Shown: piece after piece, positions 56,566-62,603 of the stretch
How the letters are laid out: the number at the start of each line of letters is the position of its first letter
Numbering within the stretch: the first letter of the stretch is position 1
Assembly (NCBI GenBank): GCA_003151375.1
Contig: PLXI01000234.1
Location: 1 to 62,603 of the forward strand
DNA: 62,603 nucleotides
Direction of reading: 5' to 3'
Source of the DNA: Hyphomicrobiales bacterium
GTDB lineage: Bacteria > Pseudomonadota > Alphaproteobacteria > Rhizobiales > Aestuariivirgaceae
Program-made: the position numbers and the translations under genes
The notes under the pieces: model-generated
The model's input: the letters and a program-made list of their open reading frames with translations, nothing else
The model's database searches: none
What the model was told of the DNA's origin: nothing

Positions 56566-56852
56566 CCGAGCGCAAACCAGATTGGGCTGACGAAATAGCA
56601 TTCCGCCTATGCGGCTTTTCAAAACAACCTGACGCTGAATGGCCTCCTGAATGGTTATATACTGCTAAACCTATAGCCGCCGCCCTTCGCAAAGCCAAGG
56701 CTGATGGAGTGCGTGAAACCGCAGCGTGGCTTTTAGGAATGGTTGAGCATGATAATGTGCCTGGAGGGAACGCTGACGCTGCACTCCATTTTGAAGCCAT
56801 GCAGCCCGCATTGCGAGATCAAGCCGACAAGATTGAGAAAGGCGAAGCATAA
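56562..56852 (+). CDS. accessory protein, related to the 52482-52763 gene
   Basis: A 96-residue protein overlapping the winged-helix gene by four bases. Shares the M-T-E start, W-A-D/E, R-K-A-K-A-D-G-V and P-G-x-N features with the leftward gene at 52482. Contains W-P-P-E-W-L near residue 28. Unknown function. Confidence 0.6.
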   Translation: MTERKPDWADEIAFRLCGFSKQPDAEWPPEWLYTAKPIAAALRKAKADGVRETAAWLLGMVEHDNVPGGNADAALHFEAMQPALRDQADKIEKGEA

Positions 56853-56968
56853 ACCTGTGGATTTATCATTGCAGCGTCCCACAAGCTATGATACACGCAA
56901 TCCGTACACCTGAGCCAATTTGGTGTTGTTGCTGTAGCTCCCCCCTCCCGGGAAGCCCAACCCTCAAG

Positions 56969-57000
56969 CCCCGCCATCCCCTTGGTGGGGTTTCTTTTTG
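56969..57000 (+). terminator. intrinsic terminator after the regulatory unit
   Basis: CCCCGCCA (56969-56976) pairs with TGGTGGGG (57083-57090 equivalents at 56983-56990) with one G-T wobble, followed by TTTCTTTTT. It ends the XRE transcript before the late promoter. Confidence 0.85.
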
Positions 57001-57097
57001 TCGGCCAGCCACTAATTTTTTTATTGTGCATAATTTCTGTTAATGTTAACGTACAGCCTGCTCCCTCGGTGTTGCTAGATCAACTTCTACGCGGAAA

Positions 57098-57111
57098 GTT
57101 CAGCGCTGAAC
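57098..57111. promoter_or_regulatory. perfect 14-base palindrome GTTCAGCGCTGAAC
   Basis: Reads identically on both strands and lies 62 bases upstream of the -35 box of the late promoter, an activator-like distance. The surrounding 57001-57173 has no gene; an A/T-rich stretch with GTTAATGTTAAC lies at 57039-57050. Confidence 0.45.
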
Positions 57112-57173
57112 CCAACAAAAGCTAGGATTTAGTAATCGCCGGGGAAGCCGTTTTCATAATTTTCCTCCCAAAA

Positions 57174-57202
57174 TTGACATAACACAAACCCCAGCCTATC
57201 TT
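57174..57202 (+). promoter_or_regulatory. sigma70-type late promoter, probably leaderless
   Basis: TTGACA (57174-57179), exactly 17 bases, TATCTT (57197-57202). Transcription would begin about 57209 and the terS ATG is at 57210, with no ribosome binding site in between. It is the only strong promoter seen before the 41-kb rightward virion and lysis unit. Confidence 0.65.
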
Positions 57203-57209
57203 TGCGCTT

Positions 57210-57746
57210 ATGCCAGTCCTCAAAAACCCAAAGCATGAAAGGTTCGCCCAAGAGCTTGCAAAGGGTAAAACCGCAGAAGAAGCCTATCGGCAAGCTGGTT
57301 ATGCACCATCCCTCAAAAATGCTCAAAGATTGAAGTCTTTTGAGGGTATTCGGAGCCGGACAGAAGAAATCCTAAACAAATCAGCGACAAAGGCTGGGAT
57401 AACCATAGACAAGATCACCAAAGAACTCGCTAAAATCGGGTTTTCTGACATCCGCAAATCAGTTAAATGGGGCAGTGAACTCTCATTGTACAACGAAAGC
57501 GGTGATCTCCACATCATCAATGGCGTTGCCTTGATCGACAGCGACAAGATAGACGACGAAACCGCAGGCGCCATCTCAGAGATATCCCAAACCAAAGACG
57601 GCATGAAAATCAAGTTCCATGATAAGCGCGCCGCATTGGTTGACCTCGGCAAGCATTTGGGTATGTTTAAAAACACGCTTGAACTCAGCGTCGACTCCAA
57701 ACTCTCAGATCTTGTTCTAGCCAGCTTGGTCAAGCAGGAAAAATGA
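57210..57746 (+). CDS. terS: terminase small subunit
   Basis: A 178-residue protein with the Terminase_2 layout: N-P-K-H-E-R-F-A-Q-E-L-A-K-G and T-A-E-E-A-Y-R-Q-A-G-Y (DNA-binding helix-turn-helix, residues 6-32), I-T-K-E-L-A-K-I-G-F-S-D-I-R-K in the centre, and D-K-R-A-A-L-V-D-L-G-K-H-L-G-M-F near the end. It recognises phage DNA for packaging and stimulates the large subunit. First gene of the late unit, likely translated from a leaderless message. Confidence 0.87.
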   Translation: MPVLKNPKHERFAQELAKGKTAEEAYRQAGYAPSLKNAQRLKSFEGIRSRTEEILNKSATKAGITIDKITKELAKIGFSDIRKSVKWGSELSLYNESGDLHIINGVALIDSDKIDDETAGAISEISQTKDGMKIKFHDKRAALVDLGKHLGMFKNTLELSVDSKLSDLVLASLVKQEK

Positions 57747-57937
57747 TGGTGGAAAATTGTGAACTTTGGCGCGACCAAAATAAGGGTGCACCGCAACCTG
57801 AAGGGTTTTCAACATATCATCGACACTTTCAAAAATATGCGTGGGCATGGTCATATTCTGAAATCGAGTACTGCTATTGTCCGATCTGTGGCTGCATTCC
57901 AAAGACCATAATAGGGCGTAGGAAACCATCTCCTTGA
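57743..57937 (+). CDS. small zinc-knuckle protein
   Basis: A 64-residue protein between terS and terL, overlapping both by four bases. It has E-Y-C-Y-C-P-I-C-G-C near the C-terminus, enough Cys for one zinc, and an aromatic-rich centre (Y-H-R-H-F-Q-K-Y-A-W-A-W). It may assist packaging; no family recognised. Confidence 0.6.
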   Translation: MMVENCELWRDQNKGAPQPEGFSTYHRHFQKYAWAWSYSEIEYCYCPICGCIPKTIIGRRKPSP

Positions 57938-59388
57938 CCCTCGCGGCCGCCGATCAGATCAGATTATGGCGGGAAAAGCCCGTTCAATTCGTGCGCGACC
58001 TGTTCAAGGTTGAGCCAGACGCATGGCAGCTAGAAGCGCTAGAAGCGTTTCCAACTTGCCCAAGGCTTGCCCTCAAAGCCTGTGCAGGGCCAGGCAAGAC
58101 CGCTGTTCTGGCATGGATCGGCTGGAATTTCCTGCTCACCCGCCCATTTCCATATGTGGCAGTCACTTCGATCACCGGCTCCAACCTCAAGGGCAATCTA
58201 TGGACAGAGCTCGCGCGCTGGTATGAAAAATCGCCGCTGCTCAAGGCCACGTTCAAAATCACCGGCTCTACCATCTCGGCAATCCAGCATGAAGCCACAT
58301 GGAAGCTTGAAGCCAAAACATGGGCCAGAGACGCTAACCCGGAGCAAATCGGCAACTCATTGGCAGGTGTGCACGCCGATTATGTCATGTGGTTGCTCGA
58401 TGAATCAGGCGATTATCCGGATTCCATCATGCCAACCTGCGAAAGCATCTTTGCTGGCAATCCCAAAGAAGCCCACATTGTCCAAGCAGGCAACCCAACA
58501 AGGCGTGGTGGCCCGCTTTACAAGGCGTTTCTTGCGCGCGGCCTGTGGAAAATCATTACAATCACGGCGGATCCAGACGACCCAAAGCGCACGCCCCGTG
58601 TATCGGTTGAACATGCCCGCGCACAAATCGCGCAATACGGCCGGGATAATCCATGGGTGAAGGTCAAGATATTTGGCGAATTCCCCGATACTGATTTCAA
58701 TGCGCTGATTGGCATCGAGGAAGTCCAAGCCGCCATGAAGCGGTTTTACCGTGAAATGGACATTGGCAATGCGCCGCGCGTGCTGGGCGTTGACGTGGCA
58801 AGGTTCGGTGATGACAGTTCAGTGATTGCCCCGCGCCAGGGCATTCAGTGTTTCCCGTTCATCAAGCACCGCAACCTGACCTCGACGCAAGGCGCCGGCA
58901 TTGTGTCGCGCAAATGGATTGAGTGGAAAGCCGATGCAGCGTTTGTGGACGATACTGGCGGCTTTGGTGCAGGCTGGATTGATCAGTTGCGATTGCTCGG
59001 CCGCTCACCGATTGGCGTGCCCTTCTCCGGCCAGGCGCACAACAAATCGCGCTATGTCAACAAGCGCGCGGAGATGTATTTTGATGCCGTGGAATGGATT
59101 AAGCGCGGCGGCGCCTTGTGTGAAAACCCAGAATTGGCCGCGGCCTTGGCACAAACGACCTACACGATCCAAGGCGACCGGCTTTTGCTGGAGCCCAAAG
59201 AGGATGTGAAAGACAAAATAGGCTTCAGCCCAGATGATGCCGACGCATTTGTGTTAACCTTTGCCGAGCCGGTGACAGTGCAAAATCAGGTCGCAGCCCC
59301 TGCGCGCCACACAGTCGAATATGACCCATTCAGCACAGGTGTTGCCAATGCCGTGTCTTCATCCTATGATCCATATTCGGAGAGATAG
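57934..59388 (+). CDS. terL: terminase large subunit
   Basis: A 484-residue protein starting at TTG 57934, overlapping the previous stop. ATPase: Walker A C-A-G-P-G-K-T near residue 50, Walker B V-M-W-L-L-D-E near 151, coupling motif around 180-190 (Q-A-G-N-P-T). Nuclease: V-D-V-A-R-F-G-D-D near 286, F-V-D-D-T-G-G-F-G near 330, and D-D-A-D-A-F-V near 435 supply the acidic triad. It pumps and cuts DNA at the portal. The window appears circular, fitting headful-type packaging, though that is not proven. Confidence 0.93.
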   Translation: MTLAAADQIRLWREKPVQFVRDLFKVEPDAWQLEALEAFPTCPRLALKACAGPGKTAVLAWIGWNFLLTRPFPYVAVTSITGSNLKGNLWTELARWYEKSPLLKATFKITGSTISAIQHEATWKLEAKTWARDANPEQIGNSLAGVHADYVMWLLDESGDYPDSIMPTCESIFAGNPKEAHIVQAGNPTRRGGPLYKAFLARGLWKIITITADPDDPKRTPRVSVEHARAQIAQYGRDNPWVKVKIFGEFPDTDFNALIGIEEVQAAMKRFYREMDIGNAPRVLGVDVARFGDDSSVIAPRQGIQCFPFIKHRNLTSTQGAGIVSRKWIEWKADAAFVDDTGGFGAGWIDQLRLLGRSPIGVPFSGQAHNKSRYVNKRAEMYFDAVEWIKRGGALCENPELAAALAQTTYTIQGDRLLLEPKEDVKDKIGFSPDDADAFVLTFAEPVTVQNQVAAPARHTVEYDPFSTGVANAVSSSYDPYSER

Positions 59389-59391
59389 ACC

Positions 59392-59631
59392 ATGAACCTG
59401 CTCGTCATCGGCCTTTACATCAACAGCGCGCTATATTTGACCGGCTGTTTTGTGGCCGGATTGATGCTTCACAACCCTCTCGCGTGGCAGTTGGCGTTGT
59501 TTTCAGCCGGAATGTCATACGTTTCCTATTATCTCCAAATCATTGACCAGCGATTTATAGCCAGTCTTGCAGTTGCATTGGCATTCGGCGCTGGTGCAAC
59601 CTCTGGCCTTTTTCTTTCGGTGATCTCATGA
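59392..59631 (+). CDS. small membrane protein
   Basis: A 79-residue protein with two to three hydrophobic spans (residues 3-25, 28-47, 55-78). A membrane protein between terminase and portal is unusual but is seen at times in podophages of this type. Role unknown; starts three bases after the terL stop. Confidence 0.6.
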   Translation: MNLLVIGLYINSALYLTGCFVAGLMLHNPLAWQLALFSAGMSYVSYYLQIIDQRFIASLAVALAFGAGATSGLFLSVIS

Positions 59632-59846
59632 GCTTTCTTTTGCCCCAAGCCCCAGCCGCCCCAGCTGCACCACCACCACCGCCAACACCAGCCACAATGG
59701 CCAATGGCGCGGTTCAAACGTCCGGCACCGCAGCACGAGCCGCAGCTGCAGCCGCAGCAGGTGGCGGATTTAACGACACAGTGAAATCATCATCACAAGG
59801 CGATCTGGGCCAGCCAACGGCACCCAAACAACTGTTTGGAAATTAG
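59628..59846 (+). CDS. Pro/Ala-rich small head-region protein
   Basis: A 72-residue protein: P-A-A-P-P-P-P-P repeats at residues 7-22, an Ala run at 36-44 and a Gly/Asn/Phe end (L-F-G-N). Overlaps the membrane protein gene by four bases and sits immediately before the portal. Low-complexity proteins here are common in BPP-1-like phages; perhaps a minor head component. Confidence 0.6.
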   Translation: MSFLLPQAPAAPAAPPPPPTPATMANGAVQTSGTAARAAAAAAAGGGFNDTVKSSSQGDLGQPTAPKQLFGN

Positions 59847-59849
59847 ACC

Positions 59850-61676
59850 ATGCTTGAGGCCGACACCGACGCCGCACCGTATGAGGAAATGGGTCCGTCC
59901 CTTCTAACGCGGCAACCTGCAACCGCCCCTGATAAACTGCCCAAACCTGAAACTGATTGGAGCACGATCTATCAACATCTGGAATCGCGCATGTCAGCAC
60001 TTAGAACTTGGCGTTATTCATTCTGGTCCCACTGGGCAATTCTGGCTGAGTTTTTTATTCCGCGCCGCTATCATTGGGTCATCACCGCCAATAAATATAA
60101 CAAAGGCAAGCCGATCAATGACAACATCATTGATGGCGTAGGAACGCTAGCCGTCAACGTTTGTTCAAGCGGGTTATGGACTGGCCTCACCAGCCCATCA
60201 CGGCCATGGTTCAAGATGGATGTGGCGTTGCCATGGATCACGCTGGATGCCGATGGCTCGGCGTGGCTGGAAGATACCCAGCAGCGGATTTACACCGTAT
60301 TGGCGCAATCCAACTTTTACAAAACCATGGCGCAAGCATTCCAAGACGTGACGGTGTTTGGCACTGCCCCAGTGATTTGTTACGAAGACTTTGAAGACGT
60401 TGTGCGCTTCTATCTGCCCTGCGCCGGCGAGTATTTCCTTGGCGTTGGTTCAAGGCTGGATGTGGACACGCTTTACCGCGAATTTGTGCTGACCGTGCTG
60501 CAAATCGTTGAGATGTTCAAACTGGAAAACTGCCCACCTGAAGTGCAGAAAATGTGGGAAACAGGTGGCGGCTCGTTAGAACAGGAATTTGTGGTTGCCT
60601 GTGCCATTGAGCCAAATTTCGCCATCTCAAAAAAGGGCAAAGGCAAGGAACAAGACCAGGCCACCGTTGTCCCCGGAATTTTCACCTATCGTGAGGTCTA
60701 TTGGGTCAAGGGCAATAAATGCGAACGTCCGCTAAGCAAGCGTGGTTTTAATGACAAGCCATTCATGGCGCTGCGCTGGTCAGAGGTTAGCAATGATCCC
60801 TATGGTCGTTCACCTTGCATGGATGCACTGGGCGATAACAAGCAAGTGCAGATGGAAACACGCCGCAAGGCCGAGTTCATCGAAAAGGGTGTGCGCCCAC
60901 CAATGGGTGCCAATCCTGAACTGAAGAATGAACCAAGCTCGATCATCCCTGGCATGATCACCTATATGAGCACCGATGGCGGCAAAAAGGGCTTCTGGCC
61001 CTTGTTTGAGGTCAACTTCGGCTGGTTGGCTCCCATCGTGGCCGATATTGAGAAGGTTTCAGCGCGAATCAATTCAGCTTTGTTCGTGGATCTGTTCATG
61101 GCCATCTCGCGCATGGAAGGCGTGCAGCCACGCAACGAACTTGAACTGACCAAGCGCGACCTCGAACGCTTGCAGCAGCTTGGCCCAATCATCAATTCAG
61201 CGGAAAATGAATTAAGCACGATGATCCGGCGTGTGCTGGGCATCATGACCCGCCGTAAAATGTTAAAGCCAATGCCCAAGAGCTTGCAGGGCGTGCCCCT
61301 CAAGATCGACTACACCTCGATTATGAAAATGGCGCAGCGCAGTGCCGAATCAGTCTCCATGAAGGATTTCTTCAGCACAGCTGGCGTGCTGTCCAGTGCG
61401 GCCAAAGCCGCCAGTGTGCCCGACCCGATCAGAACCGTTAATCTGGACAAAGCTTTGGCGCACTATGGCGACTTGGTGAATTTCCCAACTGACTGCCTGT
61501 TTACGCCAAAAGAGGTTGAATCTCACGATCAGGCCAGAGCGCAGGCCAAGCAACAAGCGCAAATCCCCGGCATGGCTGCTGCTGGTGTGAATGCGGCAAA
61601 GACCCTTTCCGAAACCCAAGTGCCAGGTGGCAATGCACTCAATGCGTTGCTAACAGGCCAAACGGGGCAACAATGA
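59850..61676 (+). CDS. portal (head-to-tail connecting) protein
   Basis: A 608-residue protein. Recognisable blocks are F-W-S-H-W-A-I-L-A-E-F-F-I-P-R-R, G-L-W-T-G-L-T-S-P-S-R-P-W-F, F-G-T-A-P-V-I-C-Y-E-D, F-M-A-L-R-W-S, G-R-S-P-C-M-D-A-L-G-D-N-K, and the late helix M-E-G-V-Q-P-R-N-E-L-E-L with Q-L-G-P-I, typical of podophage head-to-tail connecting proteins. It forms the 12-subunit ring through which DNA enters and leaves. The last 60 residues are Gln/Ala-rich. Confidence 0.9.
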   Translation: MLEADTDAAPYEEMGPSLLTRQPATAPDKLPKPETDWSTIYQHLESRMSALRTWRYSFWSHWAILAEFFIPRRYHWVITANKYNKGKPINDNIIDGVGTLAVNVCSSGLWTGLTSPSRPWFKMDVALPWITLDADGSAWLEDTQQRIYTVLAQSNFYKTMAQAFQDVTVFGTAPVICYEDFEDVVRFYLPCAGEYFLGVGSRLDVDTLYREFVLTVLQIVEMFKLENCPPEVQKMWETGGGSLEQEFVVACAIEPNFAISKKGKGKEQDQATVVPGIFTYREVYWVKGNKCERPLSKRGFNDKPFMALRWSEVSNDPYGRSPCMDALGDNKQVQMETRRKAEFIEKGVRPPMGANPELKNEPSSIIPGMITYMSTDGGKKGFWPLFEVNFGWLAPIVADIEKVSARINSALFVDLFMAISRMEGVQPRNELELTKRDLERLQQLGPIINSAENELSTMIRRVLGIMTRRKMLKPMPKSLQGVPLKIDYTSIMKMAQRSAESVSMKDFFSTAGVLSSAAKAASVPDPIRTVNLDKALAHYGDLVNFPTDCLFTPKEVESHDQARAQAKQQAQIPGMAAAGVNAAKTLSETQVPGGNALNALLTGQTGQQ

Positions 61677-61999
61677 AACATTTCCTTCACGCATTTTATC
61701 TTTCGTCAGATAAAAACGGCAATGACCTTACTCCAAACGTGAGTTGTTTAAGAATCTTGGAATGGAAAGTTGTTAAACTTTATGCCGGTGGCGAGCATCA
61801 GCTTATCGTGACGAGCTATAGGTCAACTTTGGATGAAACACCGAAGACATTCACACATGCATGGTCATTGTTCCCCGGCAATCGTTTCTACATCGTCGAG
61901 AATAATCCAGACGAAGTCCAAGAGCCAAATGGACGGATTGTTTGGCGCTGGGATGAAGAGGTGCAAGACACCCATGATGGAAAATCACTAAATGAGTGA
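61673..61999 (+). CDS. unknown protein between portal and Bbp19 genes
   Basis: A 108-residue beta-rich protein overlapping the portal stop by four bases and the next gene by eight. It contains L-R-I-L-E-W-K-V-V-K-L-Y and I-V-W-R-W-D. No family recognised; perhaps a head-completion or moron-type protein. Confidence 0.6.
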   Translation: MKHFLHAFYLSSDKNGNDLTPNVSCLRILEWKVVKLYAGGEHQLIVTSYRSTLDETPKTFTHAWSLFPGNRFYIVENNPDEVQEPNGRIVWRWDEEVQDTHDGKSLNE

Positions 62000-62471
62000 T
62001 CTCACTGAGACTGAAATTTTCTCATGCTTGAGTGAGAACTTCAAACTCGCGGCTGAGCATTGCGAGGATTTGGCCAAACTGCCAGCCAAGGGACCAACCT
62101 ACAAAAAGCTGATCGACGAACTAAAACTGATTGAGGGCGCGTGCCGGCAAGCTGCTTATTGGCGCCAAGATGATCGTTGGTTCAAAATTGGGCTCTATGC
62201 CGAGGAATGTCACAAGAAGGCCGGCGGCTGGCTTCGCACCTTTGCGCCGTCGAAATATTTCCTCAAGTTGGCAGAGGCTTTGCGGGCCGGGCATATGAAA
62301 GCAGAAGAGTTCAAGACGAAAAAGACAGGCCAAACAGGCATGTTACTCACCGAACTTAATGTGGGACATGAAGCCCCATTGCGGCAAAGAGCATACTCTG
62401 TTATCCTGCCAAAACCGGAACCGAGAAAAAGTCCCGGCGGAATCATAATTCCAAGTGGTGTTATCCATTGA
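61992..62471 (+). CDS. conserved podophage protein upstream of Bbp19
   Basis: A 159-residue protein. E-N-F-K-L-A-A-E-H-C-E-D-L-A, G-P-T-Y-K-K-L-I-D-E-L-K-L-I-E-G-A-C-R-Q, and W-R-Q-D-D-R-W-F-K-I-G-L-Y form a helical domain I associate with genes between portal and Bbp19 in alphaproteobacterial podophages. Its stop overlaps the likely TTG start of the Bbp19-like gene. Function unknown. Confidence 0.65.
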   Translation: MSDLTETEIFSCLSENFKLAAEHCEDLAKLPAKGPTYKKLIDELKLIEGACRQAAYWRQDDRWFKIGLYAEECHKKAGGWLRTFAPSKYFLKLAEALRAGHMKAEEFKTKKTGQTGMLLTELNVGHEAPLRQRAYSVILPKPEPRKSPGGIIIPSGVIH

Positions 62472-62603
62472 CTGACGGGGATGAAAATGAGGCAGACGGC
62501 GATCAACTTGAGGTTCTGGCAAGCGAACAGCCAACCGTTGATGCTGCAAATCCTGTCATGGTTCGGGGCCGCAAAAAGAAGGTCGAACTTGAGCGCCTGC
62601 AAG
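62468..62603 (+). CDS. Bbp19-like virion protein, N-terminal part
   Basis: The probable start is TTG 62468, overlapping the previous stop; no in-frame ATG occurs earlier than an internal Met near residue 35. The first 35 residues are acidic (D-G-D-E-N-E-A-D-G-D), then basic (R-G-R-K-K-K), then L-E-R-L-Q. The frame exits the window one base into a codon. Joining that base to positions 1-2 gives a codon leading straight into the conserved E-E-F-W-K-R-V-L-S-D-P block, so both ends belong to one gene of about 139 residues. Confidence 0.8.
   Translation, partial: MTDGDENEADGDQLEVLASEQPTVDAANPVMVRGRKKKVELERLQ

Noticed and set aside
1..62603. Diversity-generating retroelement, expected by analogy with BPP-1 head genes
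   Set aside because: No reverse transcriptase with a Y-x-D-D motif and no template/variable repeat pair with adenine-specific differences were seen. The 122-bp fibre repeat is identical, not mutagenised.
1..62603. CRISPR array
   Set aside because: No regularly spaced short repeats were found. Gly/Ala codon repeats in fibre and scaffold genes are simple coding repeats.

Overview
The window is a tailed-phage genome of 62,603 bp, apparently complete and circularly permuted. An open reading frame starting at 62468 runs off the right end and continues in frame at position 1 (one base plus two bases make the joining codon), rebuilding a single Bbp19-like virion protein. No bacterial genes, rRNA or tRNA were recognised. 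The virion genes are those of a short-tailed (podovirus-type) phage: a BPP-1/epsilon15-like head (portal, scaffold, Bbp16-like cement protein, Bbp19), T7-like tail tubular proteins, and a T7-like ejection set (gp13-, gp14-, transglycosylase- and giant gp16-like proteins). The accessory families (DUF7007-like, RMF-like, MT-A70, OmpR-like winged helix, many tiny overlapping genes) resemble those of phages of Alphaproteobacteria. The host assignment is an inference.

Layout: (1) A rightward late unit begins at a near-consensus promoter at 57174-57202 and runs terS, terL, portal, across the junction, Bbp19, scaffold, capsid, cement, fibre-like proteins, tail tubes, ejection proteins and lysis genes. 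It ends near 35868 at a strong intrinsic terminator (35886-35919). (2) A structured non-coding stretch lies at 35920-36278. (3) A leftward unit (43412 down to 36279) carries a RecE-like exonuclease, an SMC/RecF-type ATPase, a RecT-like annealing protein, an HNH nuclease and a HAD-like protein. (4) A divergent rightward early unit (43541-48660) carries a nucleoid/ribosome-type protein broken by an in-frame amber codon, a RuvC-like resolvase, an MT-A70-like protein, an N4/N6 DNA methyltransferase, a replisome-organiser-like protein and a DUF3310-like protein. (5) A second leftward unit (55643 down to 48657) holds about 24 tiny, mostly overlapping accessory genes. (6) A rightward regulatory unit (55754-56852) encodes an XRE repressor-like protein and a winged-helix protein.

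How it works together (inference): the XRE protein probably controls the divergent early promoters, which share an ATTAAATCGT-like repeat. A separate 15-base element sits 45-71 bases upstream of the first gene of five leftward units. Replication appears to rely on the host replisome, because no polymerase, primase or helicase was recognised. RecE/RecT/ATPase/RuvC would provide recombination. No integrase, partition system or phage RNA polymerase was found.

Most unusual points: three successive fibre-like virion proteins begin with Sec signal peptides and carry paired cysteines; two of them share a perfect 122-bp repeat inside otherwise diverged sequence; the giant 2569-residue ejection protein combines ParB-like, zeta-toxin-like and HExxH domains; an amber codon sits early in the first early gene; the transglycosylase gene has no ATG near its ribosome binding site after an HNH insertion; the endolysin is a fusion with a likely internal restart.
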